Positions 49,406-61,500 of a stretch of 64,000 nucleotides of DNA are shown here, piece by piece. Each line of letters begins with the position of its first letter. The stretch's first letter is position 1. The stretch is from Coffea arabica (lineage: Eukaryota; Streptophyta; Magnoliopsida; Gentianales; Rubiaceae). Location of the stretch: the NCBI RefSeq assembly GCF_036785885.1, contig NC_092312.1, positions 19,424,001 through 19,488,000 on the forward strand, read 5' to 3'. The notes beneath the pieces were generated by a model. The model was not told the DNA's origin, made no database searches, and worked only from the letters and a program-made list of their open reading frames with translations. The translations under genes were made by a program, and so were the position numbers.

Positions 49406-50090
49406 TGTTTCTCACTCCTGTGTAGCATATCCAATTGAAGAGAATTAAATGGTTATAAGTCATTTGGGTTTTACCCATATTGACTGTTATATTATATGTT
49501 TAAAAATTATTCCTAATTTTAAAATAATTTTAAAAAATAACTAATACTATCTTAATGATATCTAAAATAATTTTAAAAATAACTAATCTTATCTTAATAA
49601 TATCTGCATTCTATCAAATTATTACATACAACTATTGTAAAACTTTTTTCAAATCACAATTATTAAAATCTTACATATTCCATAAATCACTTCCTTTCAC
49701 TACCATATCATTGATTAGTATTCAAATTGTTCATCATCTCTTTCCTTAATTTTGAATTAACTTAGTGCAAAACACTGATTAGCATTAGTGAAAAAGGGCA
49801 AAAGAAAAAGAAAAACTATTAAATCTAATATATTTAAATGTATATCATATTTAGTGATAAGTGAATAGTTTATTTCTTAATTTTGAAAACAAGTTTTATC
49901 TAGAAAATTTAATGTCATTTAATTAATTCATATGTTTAATTTTTAGTTATAAAACGATTTGAATATACTAAGATTCGAATCCATTAAAATTAAGTGTGAA
50001 TTATATTATTAAACAGGCTAAGAAGGTAAACTCAAAACGTAAGTCCTGTTTTGTCCTTTTAATATTTAGAACACATATTTTAGATTTTTT
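49406..50090. other. AT-rich flank with one copy of a dispersed repeat
   Basis: From about 49815 to 50015 the DNA matches the repeat at 22275-22550 in order and content: AAATCTAATATATTTAA, GTGATAAGTGAATAG, CTTAATTTTG, TCATTTAATTAATTCATATG and TTTTTAGTTAT. Upstream DNA is featureless and AT-rich. Confidence 0.5.
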
Positions 50091-50093
50091 TAT

Positions 50094-50163
50094 TATATGT
50101 ATATATACTGAGTGAGAGAGAGAGGAGAGCGAGAGAGGAACGGGGGGAGAGAGAGAGATCGCG
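50094..50163 (+). promoter_or_regulatory. candidate TATA box and GA-rich leader of the PABN gene
   Basis: TTATATGTATATATACTG lies about 60 bp before the start codon and is followed by a GAGAGAGA-rich stretch up to the ATG at 50164. GA-rich leaders are common in plant genes. The exact transcription start is not visible. Confidence 0.4.
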
Positions 50164-53100
50164 ATGGAGGGCGACGTGGAGATGGCCGCGGCGGAGGATG
50201 GAGCTTTCGTGGTTCGCTCCTCTTTCTAACTCTGTCGCTTGCAAGTTTTTCTGCTATTAATTGACTTCGTTTCTTTTTCATTTATCTTTTTTTTTTCAAA
50301 ACCCTAACTTTTTTGCTTGTACTGACCTAAAAATCAAAACTGATGATTTTGTACGTGTCAAATTATTATCACGCAGGAGTTGGACGACATGAAGAAAAGA
50401 TTGAAGGAGATGGAAGACGAAGCGGCAGCTCTCCGGGAAATGCAGGCCAAAGTCGAGAAAGAAATGGGCGCCGTTCAAGGTCTTCCCTTTTCGTATGATA
50501 CATATATTCATATTTTGAAAGCCTTTTTCTACTATTCGTCGCTCTTGTTAATTTGATCATTAGGATTTTAGAGTTATTTGGTGAATAGTGATGTGAGCTT
50601 TGTTGGTAATTGCAATATCTGGCATTTTTTAAGGGATCTATTTTGTAGCTAAAAACCTGTTCTTAATGTGTGCATTGGTGTTTTCTGCGGCTCTTTTTTT
50701 TTCGGTTTTTTTTGGGGGTTCTTTGTTGCTGTTCGTTGAGCTACGAATCCACGGATTGGTCTAAATTAGAAAGTTTGAGGAGTTTTAATGTGTAAACTAG
50801 GAGTATCTGTGGGCTTATAATGTAGGGCAAGGTCTGCTCTATTGGCCAAAGTTTTTCTTTTTACGTACTCTAGCTGTTGAATTTGGAATAATCTTAAGAA
50901 ATTACTGAAATTGGCAATTTGACGACCACTATTTGGATGGACTTTGTAATCGATTGCTCAACTTATTTTGAGTCTTGTTTGATATTGTAAATTTTTTGGG
51001 TTTGGGTTTCATTACAGCTTCACAGCTTTTCACAACTACAGTCATTACCATCTCCATATGTTGTTGGACATGCTGCAATTTACATTTTTTTAGTTGCTGG
51101 TTGGATAAGTTCAATTGTGAAATTTCCTGTACGGCAGAGAACTTTGGTTGAATTTGATTTAATACAAGCAATTAGATATTCTTCCATATGCTCTTAGGAT
51201 CTTTTGATCTGTTTAAAGAGCAATCAAATCTCTGATTTTCTATTTTTTTAACTGTTCTGTTTGATCTTTTCGCAATTTCCCAGTTGGAAAGTCTAGTATT
51301 CTTCTACATCTTAAGGACATTTGTCAGTATTTATCTTATCTTGGTTCACTTTCTGAAATGTCATGTAATGTGGCCCTTCCCCTTGGCAAGTACAATGATA
51401 AAACTGATTAGCATTTGCATTTTTTTTGTTAAATTTTCTACCTTGTCATTATTATTTCCTCTTTGAAATGCAATCAGATCCTGCTGCTGCTGCAGCAAGT
51501 CAAGCAAATAGGGAAGAAGTGGATTCTCGATCCGTCTTTGTTGGCAATGTGAGAATCTCTATGATAAGCTACTAATTATTAGATGAAGTGTACTTTTAAA
51601 CTCGCATTAATGGCTCATTAACTCATGAATCACCTGACTTCCCTGAAGCTTGTTTGCTTTCGATAATTAATGTTCATTTATTTTATAATGTGTTGCTTTA
51701 GTGATTGATATTCATAGATATCTCTGTGTCGATATATGGGTTTTGTGGCTGGCATGATTGCCTTGTGAAAGTTTTGTTTTATCTTTGTCTATGTTTAGTT
51801 ATTTTCCTCCTAATTATATCAGGATATGCATGCAAGATAAGTGAAAATTGTACAAAGATTCCTGGAAGATGCTGCTTGATGAATTTGATTTTTATAAGAA
51901 GTTGATGGGTGTTTAAATGTATACTTTAGGAGCTGTTGGAATTTTTTTGGGTAATTTCATTCAATTTTGGAATCAATATGTCCTTATATGAATTTGATTA
52001 GATTTTCAAATCATTCAGTCTTTGTTTGGTCTTCCAGACTCAGTACTATGAACTCACAATCTTTCTTCATATATGTTTCCTTCCCTCACTTTCTGTGCTG
52101 TTAAGAACAAGATTTCATCCCTTTGGGGAAAAACTGGGAATGAGAGTATTAGCTTCAAGCTTCTAGTTTGTAATCATCATGTAGGGTGCTTGATTGTGTG
52201 AAAATGCTTCATGGCTTAATTGTCTAAACCAAAAGAATCAATATTTTTTTTCTTTCCAGAGTCTAGGATTTAGGATCCAACAGTCCATGACTGTTCATGT
52301 AAGCTTAAGTTTATTAAAGGTCACAAACTGTGAAATTTATGGCTTTTAACTGATCATTTTCATCCTTCCTGTGTCAGTGAAGAAACCTATCATTGTTACT
52401 TTAGGTTATTCATGTGGAATTGTGTCGGCTTCTTTATATCGTCTCAGTGATTAGAACAACGAAATCTCATACGCTTTTCCTAAGGACTGACCTACTAGCA
52501 ACAAAATCTCATGCGGATTTGATTTATCTTAAGGGCCTTGGACTGATATATTTTTTGAAGTGGTTGACAAGCAATCATTGTTCCAATTTCAAAACCTGAT
52601 TGGCTAGATTCCAATTATAGTTTTTCTTTTTCAGTTTGTGCAAGAACCTGGGGCATGAAATGTTTACAAATTTTCTTTTTGTTTGTTAAGATGTTCCCTT
52701 GAAGTGGATAAACATTGATACAATGCAATCGAGGGCAATGGGAGCTTTAGGTCTCCTGGTGCTGGTTTCTAATAGCAGTCTTTGTTGGAGAGGTTTATTC
52801 CGGTTCTATGGTTGAGTTATTGCTTACTTTTTGAATTTTGGGAATGATTATGGAGCTTTTGCTGAGAATTTAGTAATCCTTAGCATTTCATTGCTTGCAT
52901 TTTGTCTCTGTGACCTATGGTCCCTCAGAGTTGGGCTTATTTCTGATTGTGAAAGGAAAATTTCCAGTGGTTAATTGTATTTTCAGCTAATTTAACCAGG
53001 TTGCATATGTTATTATATGTTATGATCTATATGTTACATAATTTGTGAATATTCTGCTACATGATTTTGTTGTATTATAGCGGATTGTTCTGCCAGACAG

Positions 53101-54450
53101 TGTCAAGGACTTGTTTCTCTTTCCTTGTTAATCTGATTGAAGCCACAATGGAAATTAGTTGCTGTAATTACACTTTCTTATGGATATATTAACTATTCAG
53201 TCACTGTCATATGGATTTTTACCTAGTGTCAACCTTATGAGTATGAATAAATTTCTTGCAAATATGACTTGTATTCTTGTGGACAGTGAAATTGTTAAAT
53301 AAATGAAGCACCTTCAGTTTGCCATATGGCTTGTTTCTTTTTTTTTTTTCCTTTGGTCCCTTGGTTATTTGTTGTACGTACTTCTTGCACGGTTGTAATT
53401 TTTTGAGACAAGTTGTATGACAAAATTACCGGAGGCTAGCATGACTTGTACTAAGATACCTAACTTCTTCTACCAGTGGATAAGTGAAAAATAATCTGCT
53501 TTGTAAATCAAACTGTTGATGGATATTGACAAGCCAAGGGATTTTTTTTTAATTTTTTAATCCTCTTATGTAGCTTTTTTTGGGTGAGATACCTCTTATG
53601 TAGTTTAAGTCTTTTGGTGTAAATATGGAACCACAATTCACGTAATTATTTCCTGAGTAGTTCTCTGTGTGGTATCAACTTGCTCTGTAGGTGGATTATT
53701 CATGTACCCCAGAGGAGGTACAGCAGCATTTTCAAGCATGTGGAACAGTTAATAGAGTAACCATCCGAACAAACAAGTTTGGCCAACCAAAGGGATATGC
53801 TTATGTCGAATTTCTTGAACCAGAAGCTGTTCAAGAGGCTCTCCTTCTCAATGAGTCTGAGCTTCATGGTCGCCAGTTGAAAGTAAGAAAACACATAAGC
53901 CAAGGTTCAATCTTCTATGCTTGTTTTGTTTCAAGAAACAACTTCTTGACATAAGGAATCTGAATCCTGCAATGAAAGTAAGCAAACACATAAGCCAAGA
54001 TCCAATCGTCTGTCCTTGTTTTGTTTCAAGGAACAACCTCTTGGCAAAAGGACCCTGAATCCTGCAATGACTTTAGTTGCATGGTGAAGCCTTACCGTTT
54101 GTTTTCCTATTCATTTTGGAGGCTTGCTTTATCTCTTTAACTCTGGATATGTTATTAGGTATCTGCTAAACGGACTAATGTTCCTGGCATGAAACAATTT
54201 CGTCCCAGGCGTCCCAGCCCCTATATGGGATTTAGGGGCAGGACACCTTATGTGGCTCCTTATGTATATCCTCCCTATGGATTTGGGTGAGCTTCCATGA
54301 TTTCTCTGCGATGTTATTTTTTCTGTAAATTGTGTTTGCTACAATGGACATTCCACATGTTATTACCTTGGGCAATGGTATTGGAAATATCTGTTTTGCA
54401 GGAAGGTTCCCAGGTTCAGAATGCCTATGCGTTACAGCCCTTATTTCTGA
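50164..54450 (+). CDS. PABN: nuclear poly(A)-binding protein, PABPN1-type (PABN)
   Basis: This protein binds growing poly(A) tails in the nucleus, stimulates poly(A) polymerase and helps set tail length. The model has six exons: 50164-50211, 50377-50479, 51478-51548, 53691-53882, 54159-54286 and 54402-54450, giving 196 residues, all GT-AG and in phase. The order of parts is typical of the family: acidic start [16 protein letters not shown]; a coiled-coil helix, [19 protein letters not shown] then [12 protein letters not shown] (residues 17-45); a linker [17 protein letters not shown]; and one RRM. The RRM has RNP2 SVFVGNVDY and RNP1 KGYAYVEF, plus the [11 protein letters not shown] helix. The C-terminus is Arg/Pro/Tyr-rich ([19 protein letters not shown], ending [11 protein letters not shown]). 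The RRM is split between exons 3 and 4 right after RNP2. Exon 1 could end three bases earlier, at TTC|GTG. Intron 4 holds a tandem duplication that copies its own 5' splice site. Confidence 0.95.
53877..54068. repeat. ~96-bp tandem duplication in PABN intron 4, including the 5' splice site
   Basis: The first copy starts at the exon 4 donor (TTGAAA|GTAAGAAAAC). The second starts near 53973 (ATGAAAGTAAGCAAAC). Both continue with ACATAAGCCAAG, TTGTTTTGTTTCAAG and CTGAATCCTGCAATGA. The second GTAAG is therefore a duplicated donor. Use of it would add VRKHISQGS... and hit a stop at 53952. Confidence 0.85.
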
Positions 54451-55275
54451 ATCCGGTTTTCCATGAGATCATATGATAGGGCGCTCTTCTGCAAAGCCTG
54501 TGTCTTGCCTTGTGATGTGTCATCCAATATGCTTGGAAGGAACCCATTGCGGTTTCGGGGTGGAGTGGTGGTTTCGGGATCGGTCGAGAATCTGTCAGTC
54601 CTTGGTGGTACTTGTATGCTTTACCTTCTGGATATTGTTGGTTAATATTGTAATTATGGACCCGAACAGTTTCTTCTGCTGTGGATTGATGCTGTTTGAG
54701 TGATTTACGCAAGGTCTTTTAATGCCTCCTCATTTTTCAATTGCATGTGTGCACTTATTTATTTATTTTTTGAAAAAAAAGGATTTTGGAACTAATAATG
54801 TCTGGATAACACATTACGCTAGGAAAAGATCTCCCATTCCTCTCGCGCCTGGAGGCAATTAAACGCTCGAATATCTGAATGAGGCAGATGATACCTTTGT
54901 CCAGTTAAGCAGGGAATTCAAGTCTTTACCTGGAACCGAGTTCTCTTTTTTTGATTATTATTTATTCAAAAAACCTTGCCCACATCGTCTGAGTTCGAGA
55001 GCAGATTGCGATACTTCTATTGCCGTTTGATGTAAACTCCAATGGCTGCAAGAGGAATCACTTTAATGGTCGTTGATGTTTATTTTTTATTCCTTGTAAG
55101 CTAGCTGCCGCAAACTACGATCTTTTGAGATATGGGTGTTACTTAATATTCTTATGAATGTGCAATAATTGCACGTTATTTTTTGTGATCAACGGTTTAG
55201 CAGCCCGAATGCTTGATTGCTGACTAGCAGGCTGGTTCAAGATACTTCTCACGAGTAAAAACGACATTATTAACA
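54451..55275. other. 3' flank of PABN
   Basis: The first 300 bp should contain the 3' UTR. Small open frames on both strands (54425-54712) overlap it and lack known motifs. No other gene is recognised. Confidence 0.5.
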
Positions 55276-55310
55276 CTAGTGCTCATGGCACACGGCATGT
55301 GTGTGCCATC
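55276..55310 (-). mobile_element. Helitron 3' terminus on the minus strand
   Basis: Read on the minus strand the sequence is ATGGCACAC-ACATGCC-GTGTGCCAT, a perfect 9-bp stem-loop, followed by GAGCA, then CTAG and T. A hairpin a few nucleotides before CTAG-T is the Helitron 3' signature. The element body would extend to higher coordinates. I could not fix its 5' end; one weak candidate (minus-strand TCTTAGTAAAATATG) lies near 57188-57202. Confidence 0.6.
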
Positions 55311-56599
55311 GCTAATATTTCTTTTTGTTATTTTTAAAAAAAGAATAAGCGAAAATTAGTTATACATGAAACAAGTTTATTAATTTTTGAGTTCTTTTTG
55401 GATTATATATTGATATATTGATTGGTTATGCACTAAGTAATAGTTAAAAGCCTTGAAAATGGGAAGCTTTGAAAGTTTGAGTGTTTAAAACCATTAATTA
55501 GTTTAGTTGGTTTTACACTAATGTGCATTAGGAGAGAAACAGAATGATGTAAAAGATAATTAATAGATGACTTATTAATAGATAATATAAATAAAATAGC
55601 TCGCTATTAAGCATTATGCAAATTTTCTTTTAAAAAAATTGCATTCCACTTGACAGAATGTATAGTAAAAATTGGGTTTATGTAGGTGCTTCATTATTCT
55701 GGAAAAAGAAAATTGGTTGCATCTTAAATAGGTGTGTTAATTATTTTTTAATTTTTCCAACCACATCTTTATTTCACATACATGATATCATGGAAGTTTC
55801 TAGAGTATGGATAGCAACTTTTTCCAAAAGAAAAAATTCGCTTGCATCATGAACACATTTTTCAATTCATTTTTTTATATTGTCAATCACCTTTTTATCT
55901 CACATCATAAAAATTGTTACAGTAATTATTCCAAATAATTATTTGGGATACTCTATCGAAACAAAAGTCAAGTTGAGCCTTATTATGCATAAAAAAGAAA
56001 AAAAAAAAGTTGATCCTTATTACTGTAAATTGTATCTTAATAGACTAAGGTCTTGTTTGATAACGTAATTCATCACTTAAAATTAATGTATTTAGATCTT
56101 AATATATTCAGACACGTTTGATAACAAAAAATTGAACATCTGAATTAATTAAGTGCCACTAAATTTTCTAAGTAAAATTTGCTTACAAAAATAAGTGATA
56201 AGTTATTCACTTATCGCTAAATGTCATATACACTCAAATATATTTAATTTAATATTTAAGAGTTCAATAACATAATGGATTCATATTTCAATTTGTAAAT
56301 TTTAATTTTATCAAATGCACACTAAGAAGTAATTGAGAAGGAATTTTTTAATAAAAAATTATGTCCAACAGAGATGACATTAAAATAATCATTTGAAAAA
56401 CCCTCAAGTTTGAGGTTGTATTTTTCTTTTTGATATATACCATAAACCGTAAAATGTAACTGTGGAAAAGGATGTGAATAATCTAAGCTAAAATCTATGC
56501 TAATTGCTAAGATTTTCGTTTTCCGTTCCTTTTTTTTTTTGTTTTTTTAATTAGTCTTCTTTCTGATCCTTTACCAGTCCAAATCTCAGGACAGAAGCA
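55311..56599. other. AT-rich region with dispersed-repeat copies
   Basis: Sequence at about 56050-56330 is an inverted relative of the repeats at 22275-22550 and 49815-50015: TTTGATAACAAAAAATTGAA, CATCTGAATTAATTAAGTG, AAATTTGCTTACAAAA. The part at 55640-55925 contains copies related to the TGTGAGATAAAAAGGTGATTG family, in inverted orientation. No gene is recognised. Confidence 0.5.
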
Positions 56600-57078
56600 A
56601 TGGCTCAGGCGCTGACAACCACCATCACAGTGGCGGACGTGACCTGCAACTCAAACGTCCCAAGCGCCTTCCTCCACCCTGCAGCCACTAAACCCACTTT
56701 ACTGTCCTCTTTCCCGTTCAACTCTTTTCCCCGTAGAAAATTCAATGCCAAGCCCATCTCAGCCGTGGCCACAACACCACCAGCCCAGAAGGATTGGAGG
56801 CCAGATAGCTGGAAATCCAAAACAGCGTTTCAGCTCCCAGAATATCCGGATAAATCTGATCTTGAATCAGTTCTAAAGATCCTTGAATCCTTCCCTCCTA
56901 TAGTTTTTGCAGGGGAAGCTAGAAACCTCGAAGAAAAGCTCGGCCAGGCTGCACTTGGGAACGCTTTTTTATTGCAGGGTGGTGATTGCGCTGAGAGCTT
57001 TAAAGAATTCAATGCCAATAATATTAGGGACACTTTCAGAGTCATTCTGCAGATGGGGGTTGTGCTCATGTCTGGTGC
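56600..57078 (+). pseudogene. N-terminal fragment of plastid DAHP synthase (class II), truncated
   Basis: The intact enzyme condenses phosphoenolpyruvate and erythrose-4-phosphate, the entry step of the shikimate pathway. The ATG at 56600 opens a plastid transit peptide ([17 protein letters not shown]..., Ser/Thr/Pro-rich, about 60 residues). The conserved start of the mature protein follows: [73 protein letters not shown]. At that point family members continue FGGQMPVIKVGRMAGQF, but here the sequence reads [11 protein letters not shown] and all similarity ends. About 160 of an expected 500-plus residues are present, and the remaining 480 bp before the EXORDIUM-like gene has no further exons. 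It contains no stops before the break, so it may be a fairly recent partial duplication, possibly Helitron cargo. Confidence 0.85.
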
Positions 57079-57560
57079 AAAAGAGGACATATGCATATTT
57101 TTTATTAAGAGCAATTTCAAGGCTTCTTTTTATGGACACCGGACTTAAACAGCACTTAATACAGTCCTATAATAATCAACCTTCCTTTCATATTTTACTA
57201 AGATATATGATCATAGTACTGATCATAATTACTACTGGTAGTGGTATCACTTAATTTACCCCTCTATTGCAATTTTCACATTTTTCTTTTTCATGCTTCT
57301 AGTAATGGTGATGAATATACACGTCACGTCACACAAAACAACAAAACCACTTCTCCGGCCAGCAGCAGCACCCAAAGCTGGCCTCATTCCAAATTTCAAA
57401 AACCATTCTGCGACCGTGTATCTACATAAAAAGTACGGCTGCCACACCTCATAATAACATAATTTCCATTTACCCATCCATCCATCCATCATCAACTCTC
57501 TTTTTTTTTTTTCCGGGTTGGGTTGGGTCGGGTCGGGTTCATCAATCATCACAATCACAG

Positions 57561-58472
57561 TCAAACCAGTGTCGAGCAGGCAGAGCTCTGGGGGTCCCAT
57601 ATAGCCGGCAGCAAGAACTTGCGACCATTCACCCCGTTCGCATTGTAACTCGCCCCGCTGGCCTTATCCACCAGCAAGTTACCCGGGTAGCCCGGGTAAG
57701 ACCCCGACCCGAACATCCCCGTACACGCCGACACGGCCTCTAACGGCGCCGTTGCTGGGCCCTGGAAATACCCGCTGTTGTACGGATTCGTAACGGCTCC
57801 CGCCAAAACCGTGGCCAAGTTTATTACCATGCCGTCCACTCCGACGTCTCCGTTGGGCGCCACCAGCGGAGGAGTCTGGGGACCGTACAGCGGCTGGTGG
57901 AAAGGCCAGGCGCACTGCCCCGGGCACTGAGTCTCCGAGTTACCAACCCAGGCATATGCAAACCGAGCCGGGCCCCGAGTCGAGCCGTGCGTCCCGCACC
58001 TGCTGCAGAACCCGTCCACGTAAACGTCCGCCGACGTCAAAACAACGTTAATGGAACCAGCCATGTGGCCCCCTCTGGCAGCCAAATAAACGAGATTCGA
58101 GTTCTTGAGCATTTTTCCGAGAGAGTAGTTCTCGTCGAGAATCTGCTTCCCCACGACCAGCGTGGAGGCGCCACCGCCCTTGTACTTCTCGGTCGTCATC
58201 CACCAGGAGGCGGCGGAGGGAGAAGCCGCCCTGGGGGAGTTAAGGGATTGAAGAAAATCGACAATAATGGAGCGCTGGGTGGGCGTAAACTTGCCGTACC
58301 AGATGAGGTTGACGGTGATTTTACCTTTGAGAAGAATACCGTTATGGTATTGGAGGACCAGGGGCTGCTGTTGGACCAAGGCCGCGGAAGCCGGTTCAGA
58401 TATGAGAGTGGATAAGAAGATGGTACTAGCGAAGAACAGAAGAGTACCACAAGTAGTAGAAGAAGAAGCCAT
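57561..58472 (-). CDS. EXORDIUM-like (phosphate-induced protein 1 family) secreted protein
   Basis: The family is apoplastic. Arabidopsis EXO and EXL proteins are linked to brassinosteroid-promoted growth and to responses to low carbon; the biochemical activity is not known. This is an intronless frame of 303 residues, near the usual family length. It starts with a signal peptide (residues 1-30, hydrophobic [14 protein letters not shown], cleavage likely after PASA). Family landmarks follow: [50 protein letters not shown], a Cys-containing block [96 protein letters not shown] and the C-terminal [21 protein letters not shown]. All expected cysteine blocks are present, and no lesion is seen. 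Codon use is GC-rich compared with the window. A plausible TATA box lies about 110 bp upstream. Confidence 0.95.
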   Translation of the reverse strand: MASSSTTCGTLLFFASTIFLSTLISEPASAALVQQQPLVLQYHNGILLKGKITVNLIWYGKFTPTQRSIIVDFLQSLNSPRAASPSAASWWMTTEKYKGGGASTLVVGKQILDENYSLGKMLKNSNLVYLAARGGHMAGSINVVLTSADVYVDGFCSRCGTHGSTRGPARFAYAWVGNSETQCPGQCAWPFHQPLYGPQTPPLVAPNGDVGVDGMVINLATVLAGAVTNPYNSGYFQGPATAPLEAVSACTGMFGSGSYPGYPGNLLVDKASGASYNANGVNGRKFLLPAIWDPQSSACSTLV

Positions 58473-58574
58473 TGTTGTACTGCTATTCTTGATATTATTA
58501 TTATTTTTTTGTGTTTTTTTGGGACAGAGTTAAGAAAGAAGGCTCTGCTGCGGGTTTGAGAGGAGGATGTAGCA

Positions 58575-58590
58575 GCTTATATATAGAGGC
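58575..58590 (-). promoter_or_regulatory. candidate TATA box of the EXORDIUM-like gene
   Basis: The minus strand reads CCTCTATATATAAGCTGC, 103-118 bp upstream of the start codon at 58472. It is a strong plant TATA consensus and would give a 5' leader of about 75 nt. Confidence 0.6.
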
Positions 58591-61500
58591 CCGAAGACAG
58601 GAAGGACAGCTGTAGAAGCGAAGAAGATGTCAACTGGGGAGGGATGCGAGGTGGAGGCAGGGGATTGGGGAGAGGGGAGTTCGGCCAGGCTGGAAGCTGG
58701 AGACGGATGACGTGGGAGTCTAGAGTGGGGTTTGATCTGACGTGGTGGAGAGATGGGGAATGCAATTGAGAGAGAAGGGGTGGTGTTGACGTGTGCATGC
58801 CATTACACCTGGACTGATATTTTTGTAGTATTTTGTTTTACTCCTCCTACGCTACCTACTGAAAAAAAAACACGCACGCAGAAGAGAAACAGGGCCCTGG
58901 CTGCCCGAAACAGGAATCCAGAAGGAAAGGACTTTGATGCCCCATCTCATCCAAATCCATTCCTCTACGCTTTCCCTCCCTCTCTCTCTCTCTTCATTGC
59001 CACGCTCAACAGCTGTCTGTAAAACGCTGATGCGGTGCAAAGCTTTCATGCCTTCTGGATTGGCATTTATTGGTAGCAGTGACATCTACCTTTTGATTTT
59101 GAAATATCATGTGTTTGGATAATAATCCTTGTTTGGTTGCAATTTTTTTCAAAATACTTTTATATTTTATGTAAACATATTTTTCTGTTATTTTTTTACC
59201 TTACATTTATCAAATCGTTACAGTATATTTTTCTATAAAAAAATAAAAGCTTCATTCATATTATAAACCTATTTTCGAATCATTTTTTTGTTCAACATGT
59301 TGGTAATAGTTTGTAACGAGAAAATTGAAAAAGTTCATTCTTCCACGTTGAAAGAGGGCGCCTTGGACCTTGGGGCTTTCTGATCAGGGTAGGGTGTTAA
59401 CTAACTAACTGTTTAAAATATGTTTTCACAGCTGCTCCATTTGTACCTTGGAACCATTTAGCAGTCGTGGCCCGTGATTATAAGCTAGTCACAAATGGAA
59501 GCAAACATGATGAATGAAAGCAAGTAGGATCACTAGATTCTTTGGTGATGTGGCATCTATCACATTAAGACCGAGCGCACATTTCAAACTAATTGCCAAC
59601 AATTTTAGGGCTCACCTACATTTATGCCTCTGTATTCTCGCACTCTATCGTGTGTGTTGCCACTCAACAAGATTCATAGGCATGAATTGAATATCTTTTT
59701 TTTTTTTTTGCTTATTGAATACCTTTACGTCAAATAATGGTTAAAATTTTTTGAATAGTGAACAATTACATATCACGCGAGTCTTAATGAAAATATTAAA
59801 AAATTTTTAGTAAAAATTAGCTTTCCAAACAAGGCATTTTTTATTAAAATACTAATAAACACCACGATTTGTTTGACAGGGGCGTCCGTTTCGTGTTTTC
59901 TTCAACTTCTAATTTGTAAAGGGCAGCCCCCGCAATGTATTTATGTATGGCCCCATCAGCATCCCCGCTCTAGTCCTTAGTGGTACCACTACGACTAGTG
60001 AAATTCGGATTTTTCTCCCCAGTCTTTTAATTGTCAATTTAACTTGCGAGACACACGACCAATAAAGTTCCTTAATTCAAACAGTAGCACGATGCTGGTT
60101 CTTGTACGTATCCATCCAGAAATTCAAAAGAAAATCGGGACCACTGGGAAAGAAAGGGTACATGTCCTTATTTTGAGTTGGTAGAGGGCTATCTAAGATT
60201 CTATAGGGCAAAAGGGTAGGGGGCTGCACGAAGCTGGCGTTTGGTGATTGGAGGGCATTGGTGGGGATGGACCCGAATGTGGAGTCCACCGGCGGTGACT
60301 TGCTTTTGGGTGGCAGTGGTACAGAATTCGATGCTAAATTGCTAATAGTAGTGTGCTTCTCTTGCTTTTTAGGGCCTGTTTCATTACACACACTACTAAT
60401 TTTTTATTCATTCATATACCAATGCCACTACTAAGCAGGTCGCATGATCGGTCCGGAACTTCCAATAAAATGACTTGGCTTTTTTATGCTGACTCTCCCT
60501 TCGCAAAGGGCAGACTGAGCGGGCGGGGGGGGGGTCCCCGGCTCGTTTCTTGGTTGGTTCGTTTTCTCGAATCTAGGCGTCTGAGTTCTTCGGTTGTTGG
60601 ATTTCGTGACCTTACGTCACTCTCTCTATCCACTCTACATTATTGTTTCAAAATTTAACAAAAAAAAAAAATTATACATTATTGTTAGTTTAAGGAACGA
60701 TTGAAGCACAAAGAAACGTAAATAACCGAAGTGGACGCCGCGGACGGAGTTTGTTTGGATAAGAGTTTATTTGAATGATTTATTTGAGATAATTATTGTA
60801 ATATTTGTTGTGATGTGATGTATGCGAGATAAAATGATGATTAGAAAGATGAAAGGGTGGTTGAAATTTATGAAATAAATTATTTTATTTCAAATGGGTA
60901 TTAATTTTGGGGTTTTGGTGTTGGCCGGTTGGGTGGTTTTGTCGGTGGCGGTGTTCAGGTGGGTTCACCAGAGTCGTCGGAGAGTGGACCAAAAGTATTT
61001 ACTTACTAGTGCTAGTAAAAAGAGCTAATGACGGTGTATCGAGATTTTTCACCGGTAAATGCACCGCAGCTGCTCGAAAAAGGCAACGGTGCCGACTTTG
61101 TGTTTCTCGTTTCAATGCTTTGTTTGATTTGGATGGACGTTTTCGCCGCGTTAAATGTAAACTGGAATTTGGATGAAACTTGGAAATGCAACAATAATAC
61201 TTAGTAGAGAGGAAGGAAATGGACTGAGTTAAAAAATATATATAACAGCTTTCTCCATTAACACATTTCTCTAAATCCTAACAGCTTTGTTTGGATTCTA
61301 AATTTTTTAGAGTTTTTATAAAAAAAAGTATAACAATAATGATGTGATGTATGTAAAATAAAATTTTATTAAAATAATTTTAATAAAAACTAACCATCCA
61401 AACGAGCAATAAATTTATCGATGCCATACGAATGCATGAATCACTCAAACGCAACATGTTCAAATCATTCAATTTCTCTCTTCAAACGACTGGGAAATCC

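Noticed and set aside
57679-58450. Long open frames on both strands overlapping the EXORDIUM-like gene
   Set aside because: They are shadows of a GC-rich coding region. Only the 57561-58472 minus frame has the family motifs and a signal peptide.
60077-60391. 104-codon proline-rich minus-strand frame
   Set aside because: It looks somewhat protein-like but has no family I recognise and no supporting splice or promoter context. I mention it in the intergenic note only.
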